Of a stretch of 64,000 nucleotides of DNA, positions 54,421 through 63,066 are shown piece by piece. Below the pieces are notes generated by a model. It saw only the letters and a list, made by a program, of their open reading frames with translations. It had not been told where the DNA came from and ran no database searches. This DNA comes from Lamprocystis purpurea DSM 4197 (GTDB taxonomy: Bacteria > Pseudomonadota > Gammaproteobacteria > Chromatiales > Chromatiaceae), in the NCBI RefSeq assembly GCF_000379525.1, contig NZ_KB902362.1, positions 213,963 to 277,962 on the forward strand, read 5' to 3'. The position numbers and the translations under genes are program-made. Every line of letters starts with the position of its first letter. Positions within the stretch are counted from its first letter, which is position 1.

Positions 54421-54444
54421 GGGTCAAAGGGTCAAAGGGTCAAG
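54421..54444. repeat. Three tandem GGGTCAAA units
   Basis: Three 8-base units (the last imperfect) overlap the stop codon of the variable gene. Confidence 0.7.
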
Positions 54445-56829
54445 GCTGGCGGCGCGCGGCCAGGACGCAGCGGAACCCGATGACCCAGTTCCGGTCCTCG
54501 GGGTCGACCCAGATCCGGTCCGACGAGCGCAGGTACCTGGCCTCGCGGTCGAAGGCACCGCCGCGCACCACGCGCGGCGACCCGCTGTCCCGCTGGTCCT
54601 CATAGTAGAAGTCGTCGCACCACTCCCAGCAATTGCCCGCCATGTCTTCCAGGCCAAGCGGCGCCTGCGCCGAACGGGGGAAGAGCCCGACCGGGGAGGT
54701 GACCCCGAGACCCGTCTCGTGGCTGTTGCAGATGCCGTCCTCCCACGGGTCGCCCCAGGGGTATTCGTACCCCTGCGGGCCGCGGGCGGCGGCCTCCCAT
54801 TCGCGCTCGGTCGGCAGGCGCCCCCCGGCCCAGCGGCAGCAGGCTTGGGCCTCCCAAAAGGAGACGCCGATCACTGGCTGGTTGGGGGCGTTCCAGCGCC
54901 GTTCCTGCCAGGCATCCGGTTCGGTGACACCCGTCTGTTGCAGCCAGGCCCAACCCGCGTCGGACCACCATTTCCGGTTGGTATAACCGGCGTCGTCCAT
55001 GAAGGCGCGGTACTGGCTGTTGGTTACCGGGTAACGCGAGAGCAGGAAGGGTGCCTCGATTGGGAACTTCTCGTTCTGGTCGCCGTAGACATAGACGCCA
55101 GCCGGAACCTCGACGTAGGCCCTGGGTTCGCGCAGGTCGGCGATGCGCGGATCGACGAGCCGACCCAGGCAGAGCCCCAGGGTCTGGCGCGCCTTGACCT
55201 CGACCGCGTCGGCGATGGCATCCAGACAGGTCCGGCGGAACCCGTCGGCAAAATCGTCGGGGATCGCGTACTCCTTGGCCAGGCACAGCTCCAGGGCCTC
55301 GGCCACGAAGACGGCCGGGGCCGGGTTGTCCTTGGTCTGAGCCCGGTCGAGCCCGGCGGCGAGCCCGGTCAGCAGGTCCAGGCCCCACTGGGCGTTGCGC
55401 AAGCCGAAGACCCGCGCGGCGAACAGAAACAGGAGCGTCGGACGCCACTCCGGGACGGTCCAGCGGTTGCGGAAGACCAACTCCAGGGCGGCGCGATCCG
55501 CGCTGGTGCAACTGATCCGCTCGGCGGCCAGAAACTCCTGGAAGCTCAGGTGATAGAACGCGGCGCGACCATTGGGCCGGGGCAGCAGCAGGCCGGAGCG
55601 GGTCAGCAGCTCCTCGCGCTGGACGGCGGGTTCGACTCGACCTTGCTCGTAGGCCGGATTGAGCTGGGCGAAGCAGCGCAATAACCGCTCCAGTTCCAGG
55701 TCGCCGGTCTCGGCGCTCGGGGTTGGGCGGTCCTCGTCCAGCCCCTCGCCGGTGTGCATGCCATGGGCGATGGCTTCCAGCCGGGCCTTGACCGGCTCGC
55801 GTTGGCGCGCATCGCCGGGGTAGCGGTTATAGAGCACGTTGTCGACGATCTTCTGGTAGAGGTGGTAGCGGTCCTCGGGCAGCCGCCGGCCGTTGCCGTA
55901 GATGACGCACAGTGCCGTCAGCAGCAGGGGGTTCTCGGCGAGCGGGGCCAGGTCGTCGCGGTCGTGGATGGTTGCGATCAGGCCGGCGGCCAGCGCGGAC
56001 TTGTCGAGGGTGTGGAACCAGCGGGTGACGAACAAGTCCTGCAAGGGCTCGGGCAGGGGCTCCAGGGGCGCCTGCGGCAGGCCGAGTAGGTCGACGCCGC
56101 CGTAGGTGCGGCGCAGCCAGGCGAGGTAGTCGGGGGGGATGGCCGGCTTCGGCGCCTGGGCGGGAAAAACTCCGTCTTTACCGCTTTGGTAAAGCAAGAA
56201 CGTCGCTTCTCCTTTGGGGCAGCCCGGTTGGTTGAAGTCTATTTGCCAAGCGCCTTTGTTCCAGAGCCGGAATAGCACCCGCACCCGTTTGGGGTCAGGC
56301 CAGAGTTCGATCCACTGGAAGGCGTTGGGGTGGCGGCTCCCGTCGTAGACGCAGCCGGCGGCCAGTTCCAGGCAGGCGCGGGCCGGGTCGGGCGGCCGGA
56401 TGAAGGCGGCCTCACCCTCATGCAGGTGGCCACGCAGCACGAGATCGCAATGCAGGTGGATGGACTGGCGCGACTCGTGGGTGTCGAATTCGGCCAGGTA
56501 GTCCCAGGGGTGGTGCAGCAGGGCGAGACGCCAGTCGGCGCCTTCGCCGTCCGGGTGCAGAACGGTCTGGTGGACCTGGTAGCGCCCGAGCAACAGGCGC
56601 CCGCGGTCGGTGTCGCCGCAGGCCATCCAGGCGGAATCCAGGCGTATTCCTCCGCCTTACCGGAAAAGGCCAGGTCGCCGGTGATCGCCACCAGGTCAGG
56701 TTGAAGCCCGTGCCGGACCTCCTCGTCGATAAACTGCGCCAAGGCGCGGAGGACGGGGTCCGAGTCCCATGACTTGCCGGTGCGAAAATGGATGTCGGAC
56801 AGATGCAGGAGGCGAATCGGTTGATCCAT
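54440..56829 (-). pseudogene. DGR variable protein: calcineurin phosphoesterase, NACHT-like remnant and FGE/C-type-lectin domain
   Basis: From the ATG at 56829 the frame has IRLLHLSDIHFRTGKSW and DLVAITGDLAFSGKAEEYA, the first two metal motifs of calcineurin-like phosphoesterases. At about 56636 the frame shifts at a 9-base direct repeat (ATCCAGGCG twice on the plus strand); the shifted frame resumes WMACGDTDRGRLLLG, then LALLHHPWDYLAEFD and RGHLHEG. The GNHD motif between them is missing. A NACHT-like C-terminal part follows (LAENPLLLTALCVIYGNGRRL) but no Walker A exists, so its P-loop core is also gone. The last 220 residues are an FGE-sulfatase fold ending in RGGAFDREARYLRSSDRIW and GFRCVLAARRQP, the variable-repeat position of DGR targets. 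Confidence 0.8.
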
Positions 56830-56852
56830 GGCGGTACCCGAGGTCCGGTGCA

Positions 56853-57046
56853 TTAAACCGCGTCCAGCGCGAAATACGTAATTTTCATTGTGTGTTCGGC
56901 CTTGGGGGTTTAATCAACCTCGGTGGAGACGCGGTTTAAAATTGATGTTCTTCAAAACTTTAAACCGCGCCAACTCCATCAATCGCCGAGTCTGCCGGGG
57001 CCGAGCCAATCCAAAAACATTGCATACCGCGCTGGGCGCGGTTTAA
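56853..57046. repeat. Four alternating copies of TTAAACCGCG
   Basis: TTAAACCGCG occurs at 56853-56862 and 56960-56969, and its complement CGCGGTTTAA at 56930-56939 and 57037-57046, giving nested palindromes upstream of the variable gene. The surrounding 56830-57486 stretch (657 bases) contains this, a MITE-like element, and no supported gene. Confidence 0.65.
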
Positions 57047-57197
57047 CAGCCTGGCGATGTTGCACGAAGCGTAACCGCTGGTCCAGATCCCCGGCAATGG
57101 CCGCGGCGCGGCGGCTGGCGTCCATGCGCGCGAGTGGGAGAACCTGACCGATACGGATGCCGCGGCGTGTGCATGGCCGGACCGTCACCGGCGACGC

Positions 57198-57403
57198 CAG
57201 CAATTCCAAATTTGGGTGGCCGCCGCCAACAGCGTGTCGGCAGCGAGGCCGATGGTGGATGCGCTGCGCTTATCCACCCTACGAAACCGGCTCCGTTGTA
57301 GGGTGGATAAGGCGCGCCGCTCGGTGTCGGGGACCCGGCACGGCGGTCGCGCGCGCCGCATCCACCAGCGGTCGCGCGGTGCCGCCCAAATTTGGAATTG
57401 CTG
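57198..57403. mobile_element. MITE-like element with 23-bp terminal inverted repeats and 10-bp target duplication
   Basis: CAGCAATTCCAAATTTGGG-type arms of 23 bases (57198-57220 and 57381-57403, one mismatch) bound 206 bases. CCGGCGACGC directly flanks both ends (57188-57197 and 57404-57413), as expected for a target-site duplication. Inside is a hairpin CTTATCCACCCTAC/GTAGGGTGGATAAG (57269-57282 and 57298-57311). There is no coding capacity, so any transposase must act in trans. It ends 83 bases before the first Uma2 ATG. Confidence 0.8.
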
Positions 57404-57486
57404 CCGGCGACGCCCGCCGGTGCCGATCCCGCCCGCTTCGTGCTAGGCTTGATTCCTGCAATTCCAAGACCGGACGCCTGTCGCCC

Positions 57487-58431
57487 ATGTCCCCCAGCGC
57501 TGCCACTGAACTCGCACACGCGCCCCAGGTCCCGGCCCCGCCGCCCCGGCCGCTGCCCGCGGCGCGCTCCGCGGACGGTCTCCTGGTCTCGGAGGCGGTC
57601 TACTGGACTGAGTATTACCTGGAGTCGGACCACCATTACGAGTGGAACAACGGCCGCCTGGAGGAGAAACCGGTGTCCGATTACGAGACCTTTCTGGTTT
57701 ATGCCTGGTTTTCCGAGCTGGTGCGGCACTTCCTGCGCACCCACCCCTGCGCGCAGATGGTCGGCCTGGAAATGGGTTTCCGGCTGCCGCTGCCGAGCGG
57801 CACCGTCATCCGTAAGCCCGATTTCGGCGTGGTTCGCAACGACAATCCCCAGCCGCTGCTGCCCTTGGATTGCTCCTACCACGGGGTTTTCGACCTCTGT
57901 ATCGAGGCCCTGTCCGACCAGGAGCGCAGCGGCATCGTGCGCGACACCGTGACCAAGAAGGCCGAATACGCTGCCGGGGGCGTGCCCGAGTATTACATCC
58001 TGCATCAGAATCCCGCCCACCAGGCGTTCTACACCCGCACCGCCGCCGGGTTCTATACACCTATCGAACCACAGGCCGGGGTGATCTGCTCGCGGGTGCT
58101 GCCGGGGCTGCAATTCCGCCCGACCGACCTGGCGCGCCGACCGGAGCTGGAGGCGCTGCGTGACGATCCGGTCTATGCCGGCTTCGTCCTCCCCGGCTGG
58201 CGCGCGGATCGGGAGCGTGCTGAGGCTGCGGCGTGGCAAGCCGATGCCGAGGCGCGGCGGGCCGATGCCGAGACGCGGCGGGCCGATGCCGAGGCCCAGG
58301 CCAAACGCGAGGCGGTGGACCGAGCCGACGCAGAGGCGCGGCGGGCCGACGCGGAGGCCCAGGCACGGCAGCGCCTGGAGGACGACCTGGCGGCCCTGCG
58401 GGCACGCCTTGATGAGGGTCGGATGCGGTGA
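57487..58431 (+). CDS. Uma2-family PD-(D/E)XK nuclease-like protein with coiled-coil tail, copy 1
   Basis: 314 residues. The Uma2/DUF820 fold is seen in YLESDHHYEWNNGRLEEKP, then VIRKPDFGVVRND, CIEALSDQE and KKAEYAAGGVPEYYILH, giving the Asp-Glu/x-Lys pattern of this nuclease-like family. Residues about 245-314 are a heptad-rich tail built from RRADAEAQ units, a predicted coiled coil. The frame is open upstream; ATG 57487 matches the second copy. Function of the family is poorly known, but restriction-like nucleases are suspected. Confidence 0.85.
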   Translation: MSPSAATELAHAPQVPAPPPRPLPAARSADGLLVSEAVYWTEYYLESDHHYEWNNGRLEEKPVSDYETFLVYAWFSELVRHFLRTHPCAQMVGLEMGFRLPLPSGTVIRKPDFGVVRNDNPQPLLPLDCSYHGVFDLCIEALSDQERSGIVRDTVTKKAEYAAGGVPEYYILHQNPAHQAFYTRTAAGFYTPIEPQAGVICSRVLPGLQFRPTDLARRPELEALRDDPVYAGFVLPGWRADRERAEAAAWQADAEARRADAETRRADAEAQAKREAVDRADAEARRADAEAQARQRLEDDLAALRARLDEGRMR

Positions 58432-58444
58432 GGGACGGACGGGT

Positions 58445-58470
58445 GATGCGGTTCGAGTACTCACCGCATC
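58445..58470. repeat. GATGCGGT hairpin
   Basis: GATGCGGT at 58445-58452 pairs with ACCGCATC at 58463-58470 over ten bases, between the two Uma2 genes. It is a common small intergenic repeat type. Confidence 0.55.
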
Positions 58471-58477
58471 CTACGCG

Positions 58478-58533
58478 CTGGACCCGGCGCATCCGGCGCG
58501 CAGTCTGCCGGCATTGCGGGGGATGTGTGGGGA
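58478..58533 (+). pseudogene. Second fragment of the DGR reverse transcriptase 3' end
   Basis: CTGGACCCGGCGCATC, then GGCGCGCAGTCTGCCGGC, then GGGGGATGTG: about 55 bases that match 54237-54289 with a few substitutions and a one-base insertion. That segment encodes LDPAHLARSLPAFRGM in the RT. It shows a second, even more reduced copy of the RT end between the Uma2 genes. Confidence 0.7.
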
Positions 58534-58687
58534 GTCCATCCGGGCGCAGTCGGCCGTCCACCTAGGCGGTCAGGCAGGGTCACCGACTGGCCCTGCTGGG
58601 CGTCCTGGCCGAGTAGGTCGACGCCGATCCCGCCCGCTTCGTGCTAGGCTTGAATCCTGCAATTCCAAGACCGGACGCCTGCCGCCC

Positions 58688-59635
58688 ATGTCCCCCAACG
58701 CTGCCACTGACCTCGCACACGCGCCCCAGGTCCCGGCCCTGCCGCCCCGGCCGCTGCCCGCGGCGCGCTCCGCGGACGGTCTCCTGGTCTCGGAGGCGGT
58801 CTATTGGACCACGTATTACCTGGAGTCGGACCACCATTACGAGTGGAATAACGGCCGCCTGGAGGAGAAACCGGTGTCCGATTACGAGACCTTCCTGGTC
58901 TATGCCTGGTTCAGCGAACTGGTGCGGCACTTCCTGCGCACCCACCCCTGTGCGCAACTGGTCGGCCTGGAGATGGGCTTCCGACTGCCGCTGCCGAGCG
59001 GCACGGTCATCCGCAAGCCGGATTTCGGCGTGGTGCGCAACGACAATCCCCAGCCGCTGCTGCCCTTGGATTGCTCCTACCGCGGGGTCTTCGACCTCTG
59101 TATCGAGGCCCTGTCCGACCAGGAGCGTAGCGGCATCGAGCGTGATACTGTCATCAAGAAGGCCGAATACGCTGCCGGGGGCGTGCCCGAGTATTACATC
59201 CTGCACAAGCATCCCGACCATCAGGCGTTCTACACCCGCACCGCCGCCGGGCTCTATACCCCCATCGCACCGCAGGCCGGGGTGATCTGCTCGCGGGTGC
59301 TGCCGGGGCTGCAATTCCGCCCGACCGACCTGGCGCGCCGACCGGAGCTGGAGACGTTGCGCGACGATCCGGTTTATGCCGGTTTCGTCCTGCCCGGCTG
59401 GCGCGCGGATCGGGAGCAGGCGGCGACCGAAGCGCGGCGGGCCGATGCCGAGGCGCAGGCCAAACGCGAGGCCGTGAACCGGGCCGATGCCGAGGCGCAG
59501 CGGGCCGATGCCGAGGCCCAGGCCAGACGCGAAGCCGTGGACCGGGCCGATGCCGAAGCCCAGACCCGACAGCGCCTGGAGCACGAACTGGCGACTCTGC
59601 GGGCACGCCTCGCGCAGGGTCAGTCCGACGGCTGA
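58688..59635 (+). CDS. Uma2-family PD-(D/E)XK nuclease-like protein with coiled-coil tail, copy 2
   Basis: 315 residues, nearly the same as copy 1 over the first 240 (for example TTYYLESD versus TEYYLESD, and HPDHQAF versus NPAHQAF). The duplication includes about 65 bases of upstream sequence, starting at GCCGATCCCGCCCGC. The tail differs more: it has added and lost RADAEAQ units, suggesting slippage or recombination within the repeat. The two genes are in the same direction, and copy 2 lacks the MITE found upstream of copy 1. Confidence 0.85.
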   Translation: MSPNAATDLAHAPQVPALPPRPLPAARSADGLLVSEAVYWTTYYLESDHHYEWNNGRLEEKPVSDYETFLVYAWFSELVRHFLRTHPCAQLVGLEMGFRLPLPSGTVIRKPDFGVVRNDNPQPLLPLDCSYRGVFDLCIEALSDQERSGIERDTVIKKAEYAAGGVPEYYILHKHPDHQAFYTRTAAGLYTPIAPQAGVICSRVLPGLQFRPTDLARRPELETLRDDPVYAGFVLPGWRADREQAATEARRADAEAQAKREAVNRADAEAQRADAEAQARREAVDRADAEAQTRQRLEHELATLRARLAQGQSDG

Positions 59636-59842
59636 GCCGCGCCAAGCCGCCAAGTCGTGCCATGCTGTTCCCGATGTCCAGCCGGTTATATAGCGTTCGG
59701 TCATGATTACGATAGGGGTTCGTGGGGCGCCATTCCTCGCCAAGCGGCGGCAGCGTCGTCACGTCGACTGCCTGCGGTACGACATCGCGGCCTTGATCCC
59801 GGTTCCGGCCAGCTTTCGCCGTAGCTCAGGGGCGGAAACGTC

Positions 59843-59921
59843 ATCCACAGATGTCACAGATGTTCACAGATAAAAACAGATGTTTTTTCCTCATCTGTGA
59901 ACATCTGTGACATCTGTGGAT
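59843..59921. repeat. Perfect 29-bp inverted repeat
   Basis: ATCCACAGATGTCACAGATG... (59843-59871) is exactly complementary to 59893-59921, around a 21-base AT-rich loop. The arms contain CACAGATGT direct repeats. It is the longest perfect hairpin in the window and lies in a 486-base gap (59636-60121) without a supported gene. Confidence 0.9.
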
Positions 59922-60121
59922 CAATCCGAGTGGTCGCTTTGGCCGCAACGGCGATTATGGCCCGTGCGCCAGAGCCGCCTGCTCAGCCTTGGGATAGAGA
60001 TGAAACACCGAACGCCGATACTCCGCGGCAGCGACCGCCCGAGCGCTCCTATGTCCGCCGGGTGGGCGGATCACTGGTCGCTGTCGGACACTACCTGGAG
60101 GAATGAGGCCGGTGCTATAGG

Positions 60122-62155
60122 TCAGCTTGGCGCGAGCCCGTAGCGGTCGATCTTCCGGTAAAGGGTGTTGCGGCTCATGTTCAGCGTCTCGGCGGTGCGC
60201 GAGATGTTCCAGCCGTGCCGGTCGAGACAGTCGCGGATCAACTGGATCTCCGCCGCCTTGAGCGGGCCCTCGGCGCCCGCCGGCAGCGTCTGCGGATCGG
60301 CGATCACCGCTGGTGCCGGCGCGGCGGTACGCGGTAAGCGCGGCAGATTGAGATGGTCGACCTCGATGATGCCCTGTTCGCAGAGCGCCACCGCGGTGCG
60401 GATGACGTTGCGCAGTTGGCGGATGTTGCCGGGCCACTCGAAGGCCAGCAGCGCCGCCATGGCCGCCGGGGTCACGCGCAGTTCGGCGCCGGTGTCGTTC
60501 TGCGCCTCCAGCACCCGCAGCACGAGTTCTTCCAGATCGCCGCGCAGACGCAGCGGGGTCAGATGCAGCGTGATGCCGTTGAGCCGGTAATACAGGTCCT
60601 CCCGAAAGCCCCCATCCACCACCAACTGGGCCAGGTCGCGGTGACTGGCGGCCAGGATGTTGATTTCGACCTGCACCGGCCGCTCGGCTCCCAGCGGAAT
60701 GACTTCCTGCGTCTCCAGGACGCGCAGCAGGCGCGACTGCATGGCCGGCGGCATGTCCCCGATCTCGTCCAGGAACAGGGTGCCGCCGCTCGCCTCCACG
60801 ATCTTGCCGCGCCGACCCTCCCGGCTGGCCCCGGTGAAAGCCCCGTGCTGGTAACCGAAGAGCTCGCTCTCGATCAGTGCCTCCGGGATCGCGGCACAGT
60901 TCAACGCGACGAAGGGCCGGTCGCGCCGCTCACTGGCGCGGTGCAACGCCTGAGAGAACAGCTCCTTGCCGGTCCCGGTCTCCCCATGAAGCAGGATGGG
61001 AATGCGCTTGTTCATCACCCGCCGCGCGCGCGCCGCGGCCTGCTGCATGCCGGGGTCACTTCCCGCCAGGGTCTCCAGGGTGCACAGGTCGGCACGGCAG
61101 GGGTTCGGCCCGATGGTCTTTGCCGCCACGGCGGCGGGAACCCGCGGATCGGCACGGCGCTGGGGTTTGCGGTACTGGTAAACGAAGCCGAACAGGCGTT
61201 GGCCGCGGGCCTGATCGTGCAACGCGCGGATCGTCCCCCCCTTGCTCGGCACGCCAAGCAGGAGCGGTTCGAGGTCGCCGGACAGGATCTCCGCCAATGC
61301 GCGCCCGCGCAGCGCCGCCCGGTCGCCGACCCCCAGAAGCCCAGGCGCGGCTCCATTGACCGCCAACACCCGGTTGTCTTCTCCAAGCGCGATCAGGCAC
61401 TCCTGAGGCAGGCCGATGCCCTCCGGCCGGTCGTGCAGGCGCAGCACCCGGCGGTCGCGATACTGCCGCAGGAAATGCTGATTCTCCAGAATGGTGGCGG
61501 ACTTGCAGACCAGCGCCCGCGCCAGTGCCTGACCGGAACGAGAGTCCTCGGCCGCACAGCAGGAGGCGTCCAGGACGCCCAGCAGGCGGCCGTCCGGGTC
61601 ACGGATGGGCGCCGCGGAGCAGGTGAGGTCGATGTTCTGGCGCAGAAAGTGATCCTCGCGGTGGACCGTCACCGGCCGGCCCTCCACGATGCAGGTGCCG
61701 ATGCCGTTGGTGCCGAAACGCGCCTCCCCCCAGTCCGCGCCGGTCCACAGGCCGACCGCCCGCAGTTCCCGCTCCAGGGTACGGTCGGCGAGATGCCGCA
61801 GGATCACCCCCTCCGCATCGGTGAGGATGACGGCGTACCCGGAGCCGGCGAACGACTCCAGCAGGATACGCAGTTCCGACTCCGCCAGGCGCACCAGCGC
61901 GGCCAGCGGCTCGGCCCGCTCACGCAGCAGGACGCTATCCAGCACCTGGACCTCGCGTGGACGCAAGGGGTCCAGATCGGGCTGGGCCAGGCAGCGCTGC
62001 CAGGATTGCAGGATCGTCGGCGAGAGGTCCAGGCCCCCGCTGGCGCCGCGGTCATCCGGCTCGGTCAAGCCCCCCGCCGCGCCGGGCGGCTGGCCGAAGG
62101 CGGCGGCAGCCGAAAGCTTGTGGGCGTGCCGTTCGGAAAGGGTCGATGTCACCAT
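60122..62155 (-). CDS. AcoR-type sigma-54-dependent transcriptional activator
   Basis: 677 residues. A GAF-type sensor region has RFGTNGIGTCIVEGRPV and CSAAPIRDPDGRLLGVLDAS, typical of AcoR. The AAA+ domain has Walker A GETGTGKELF, the sigma-54-contact loop GAFTGA and Walker B LFLDEIGDMP. The Fis-type helix-turn-helix ends the protein (NISRTAETLNMSRNTLYRKI). The ATG at 62155 has GAGG eight bases upstream; the frame is open 108 bases further. No acetoin or alcohol gene is adjacent, so its target is unknown. Confidence 0.92.
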   Translation of the reverse strand: MVTSTLSERHAHKLSAAAAFGQPPGAAGGLTEPDDRGASGGLDLSPTILQSWQRCLAQPDLDPLRPREVQVLDSVLLRERAEPLAALVRLAESELRILLESFAGSGYAVILTDAEGVILRHLADRTLERELRAVGLWTGADWGEARFGTNGIGTCIVEGRPVTVHREDHFLRQNIDLTCSAAPIRDPDGRLLGVLDASCCAAEDSRSGQALARALVCKSATILENQHFLRQYRDRRVLRLHDRPEGIGLPQECLIALGEDNRVLAVNGAAPGLLGVGDRAALRGRALAEILSGDLEPLLLGVPSKGGTIRALHDQARGQRLFGFVYQYRKPQRRADPRVPAAVAAKTIGPNPCRADLCTLETLAGSDPGMQQAAARARRVMNKRIPILLHGETGTGKELFSQALHRASERRDRPFVALNCAAIPEALIESELFGYQHGAFTGASREGRRGKIVEASGGTLFLDEIGDMPPAMQSRLLRVLETQEVIPLGAERPVQVEINILAASHRDLAQLVVDGGFREDLYYRLNGITLHLTPLRLRGDLEELVLRVLEAQNDTGAELRVTPAAMAALLAFEWPGNIRQLRNVIRTAVALCEQGIIEVDHLNLPRLPRTAAPAPAVIADPQTLPAGAEGPLKAAEIQLIRDCLDRHGWNISRTAETLNMSRNTLYRKIDRYGLAPS

Positions 62156-62451
62156 GGTGTCCTCTGCGCCCAGTGGTTGGGAGCGGGTCGCGGGGCTTGG
62201 CCCAAACCCGCGTAGGGGTTGGTGCCTGATGGCCCTTTTGTTGTTGTCCGGCTTGTCGCGCACACGCGGGGCGCGGCGGGGTCTGATCGTCGAAGTCTAG
62301 TGGTTGCCGACAGTGAGTACAAATGATCAGTATTGATAGGGTGCCGACTGCGCGGGACGACAGCATTTGAAGTTGCTGCTCTTCCAGTGGGCATCCTGGG
62401 ACCTTATGTGATACTGCCGTCGTCGTCCCATTCCATCCCCGGAGTCCGCTT

Positions 62452-62673
62452 ATGAACGCCGTCGATCTGATCGCCCATGAAGCGACCGCACTGCCCGCGG
62501 CCCTGCAGGCCGAGGTCCTGGACTTCATCGGCTATCTCAAGACGCGCCACCCCCAAGCCCCCGCGGTTGCCGCCGACAACGCCAAGCTGGCCGAGTTGAT
62601 CGCCTTTTTTTCGCCCTACCGCAAGGACTTCGGCAGCTTCGTCTTCGATCGGGACGAAGCCAATGCCCGGTAG
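62452..62673 (+). CDS. DUF2281-type antitoxin (VapB-like)
   Basis: 73 residues: MNAVDLIAHEATALPAALQAE then VLDFIGYLKTRHP, the short helical pattern of DUF2281 antitoxins (usual partner: a PIN-domain VapC). It overlaps the next frame by 11 bases. It seems intact while its toxin is not. Confidence 0.75.
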   Translation: MNAVDLIAHEATALPAALQAEVLDFIGYLKTRHPQAPAVAADNAKLAELIAFFSPYRKDFGSFVFDRDEANAR

Positions 62674-62845
62674 TTTCACCGACTCCAACGTCGTTCTTTA
62701 CAGTCTGAGCTACGATAGCCTGATCGTCGCCGCGGCCCAAGAAGCCGGCTGCGCCACTGTCTATTCCGAGGACTTGCAGCACGGGCAGGTCGTCGGCCCC
62801 GGGCTGACCGTCGTCAACCCGTTTCTCGCATCAGTCGTTCCGTAA
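62663..62845 (+). pseudogene. VapC PIN-domain toxin with internal deletion
   Basis: The frame opens MPGSFTDSNVVLYSLS, the N-terminus of VapC with its first Asp, then joins directly to YDSLIVAAAQEAGC and YSEDLQHGQ with GLTVVNPF, the last third. Normal length is about 135 residues; this has 60. The middle, including the conserved Glu and part of the fold, is missing. The reading frame is kept across the joint. RNase activity is not expected. Confidence 0.78.
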
Positions 62846-62918
62846 ACCACCGCTTGAACTTGCGGCCTTGATCGTAATCCCGGCCAGCGGCGTGCGGGCC
62901 ATGGTCATCGTTTCGGCT

Positions 62919-62997
62919 GTAGGGTGGACAAGCGGTAGCGCAGTCCACCGAATCCCGCGCCGCCGCTGGTGGACTGCGCTGCGCTTGTCCACCCTAC
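62919..62997. repeat. GTAGGGTGGACAAGCG inverted repeat
   Basis: GTAGGGTGGACAAGCG at the left pairs with CGCTTGTCCACCCTAC at the right, with inner arms GCGCAGTCCACC/GGTGGACTGCGC. Same type as the hairpin inside the MITE at 57198. Confidence 0.75.
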
Positions 62998-63066
62998 GGG
63001 GCCGCGTGGCCGGAACCATGATCAAGGCCTGATCAGGCATTGATCATCGTTCCGGCCGGTCGCGGA

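Noticed and set aside
56979..57209. 76-residue minus-strand frame upstream of the Uma2 genes
   Set aside because: It overlaps the TTAAACCGCG repeats and the MITE edge; the residues match nothing I know.
59897..60106. 69-residue plus frame before the sigma-54 activator
   Set aside because: It starts inside the 29-bp inverted repeat and lacks a ribosome site.
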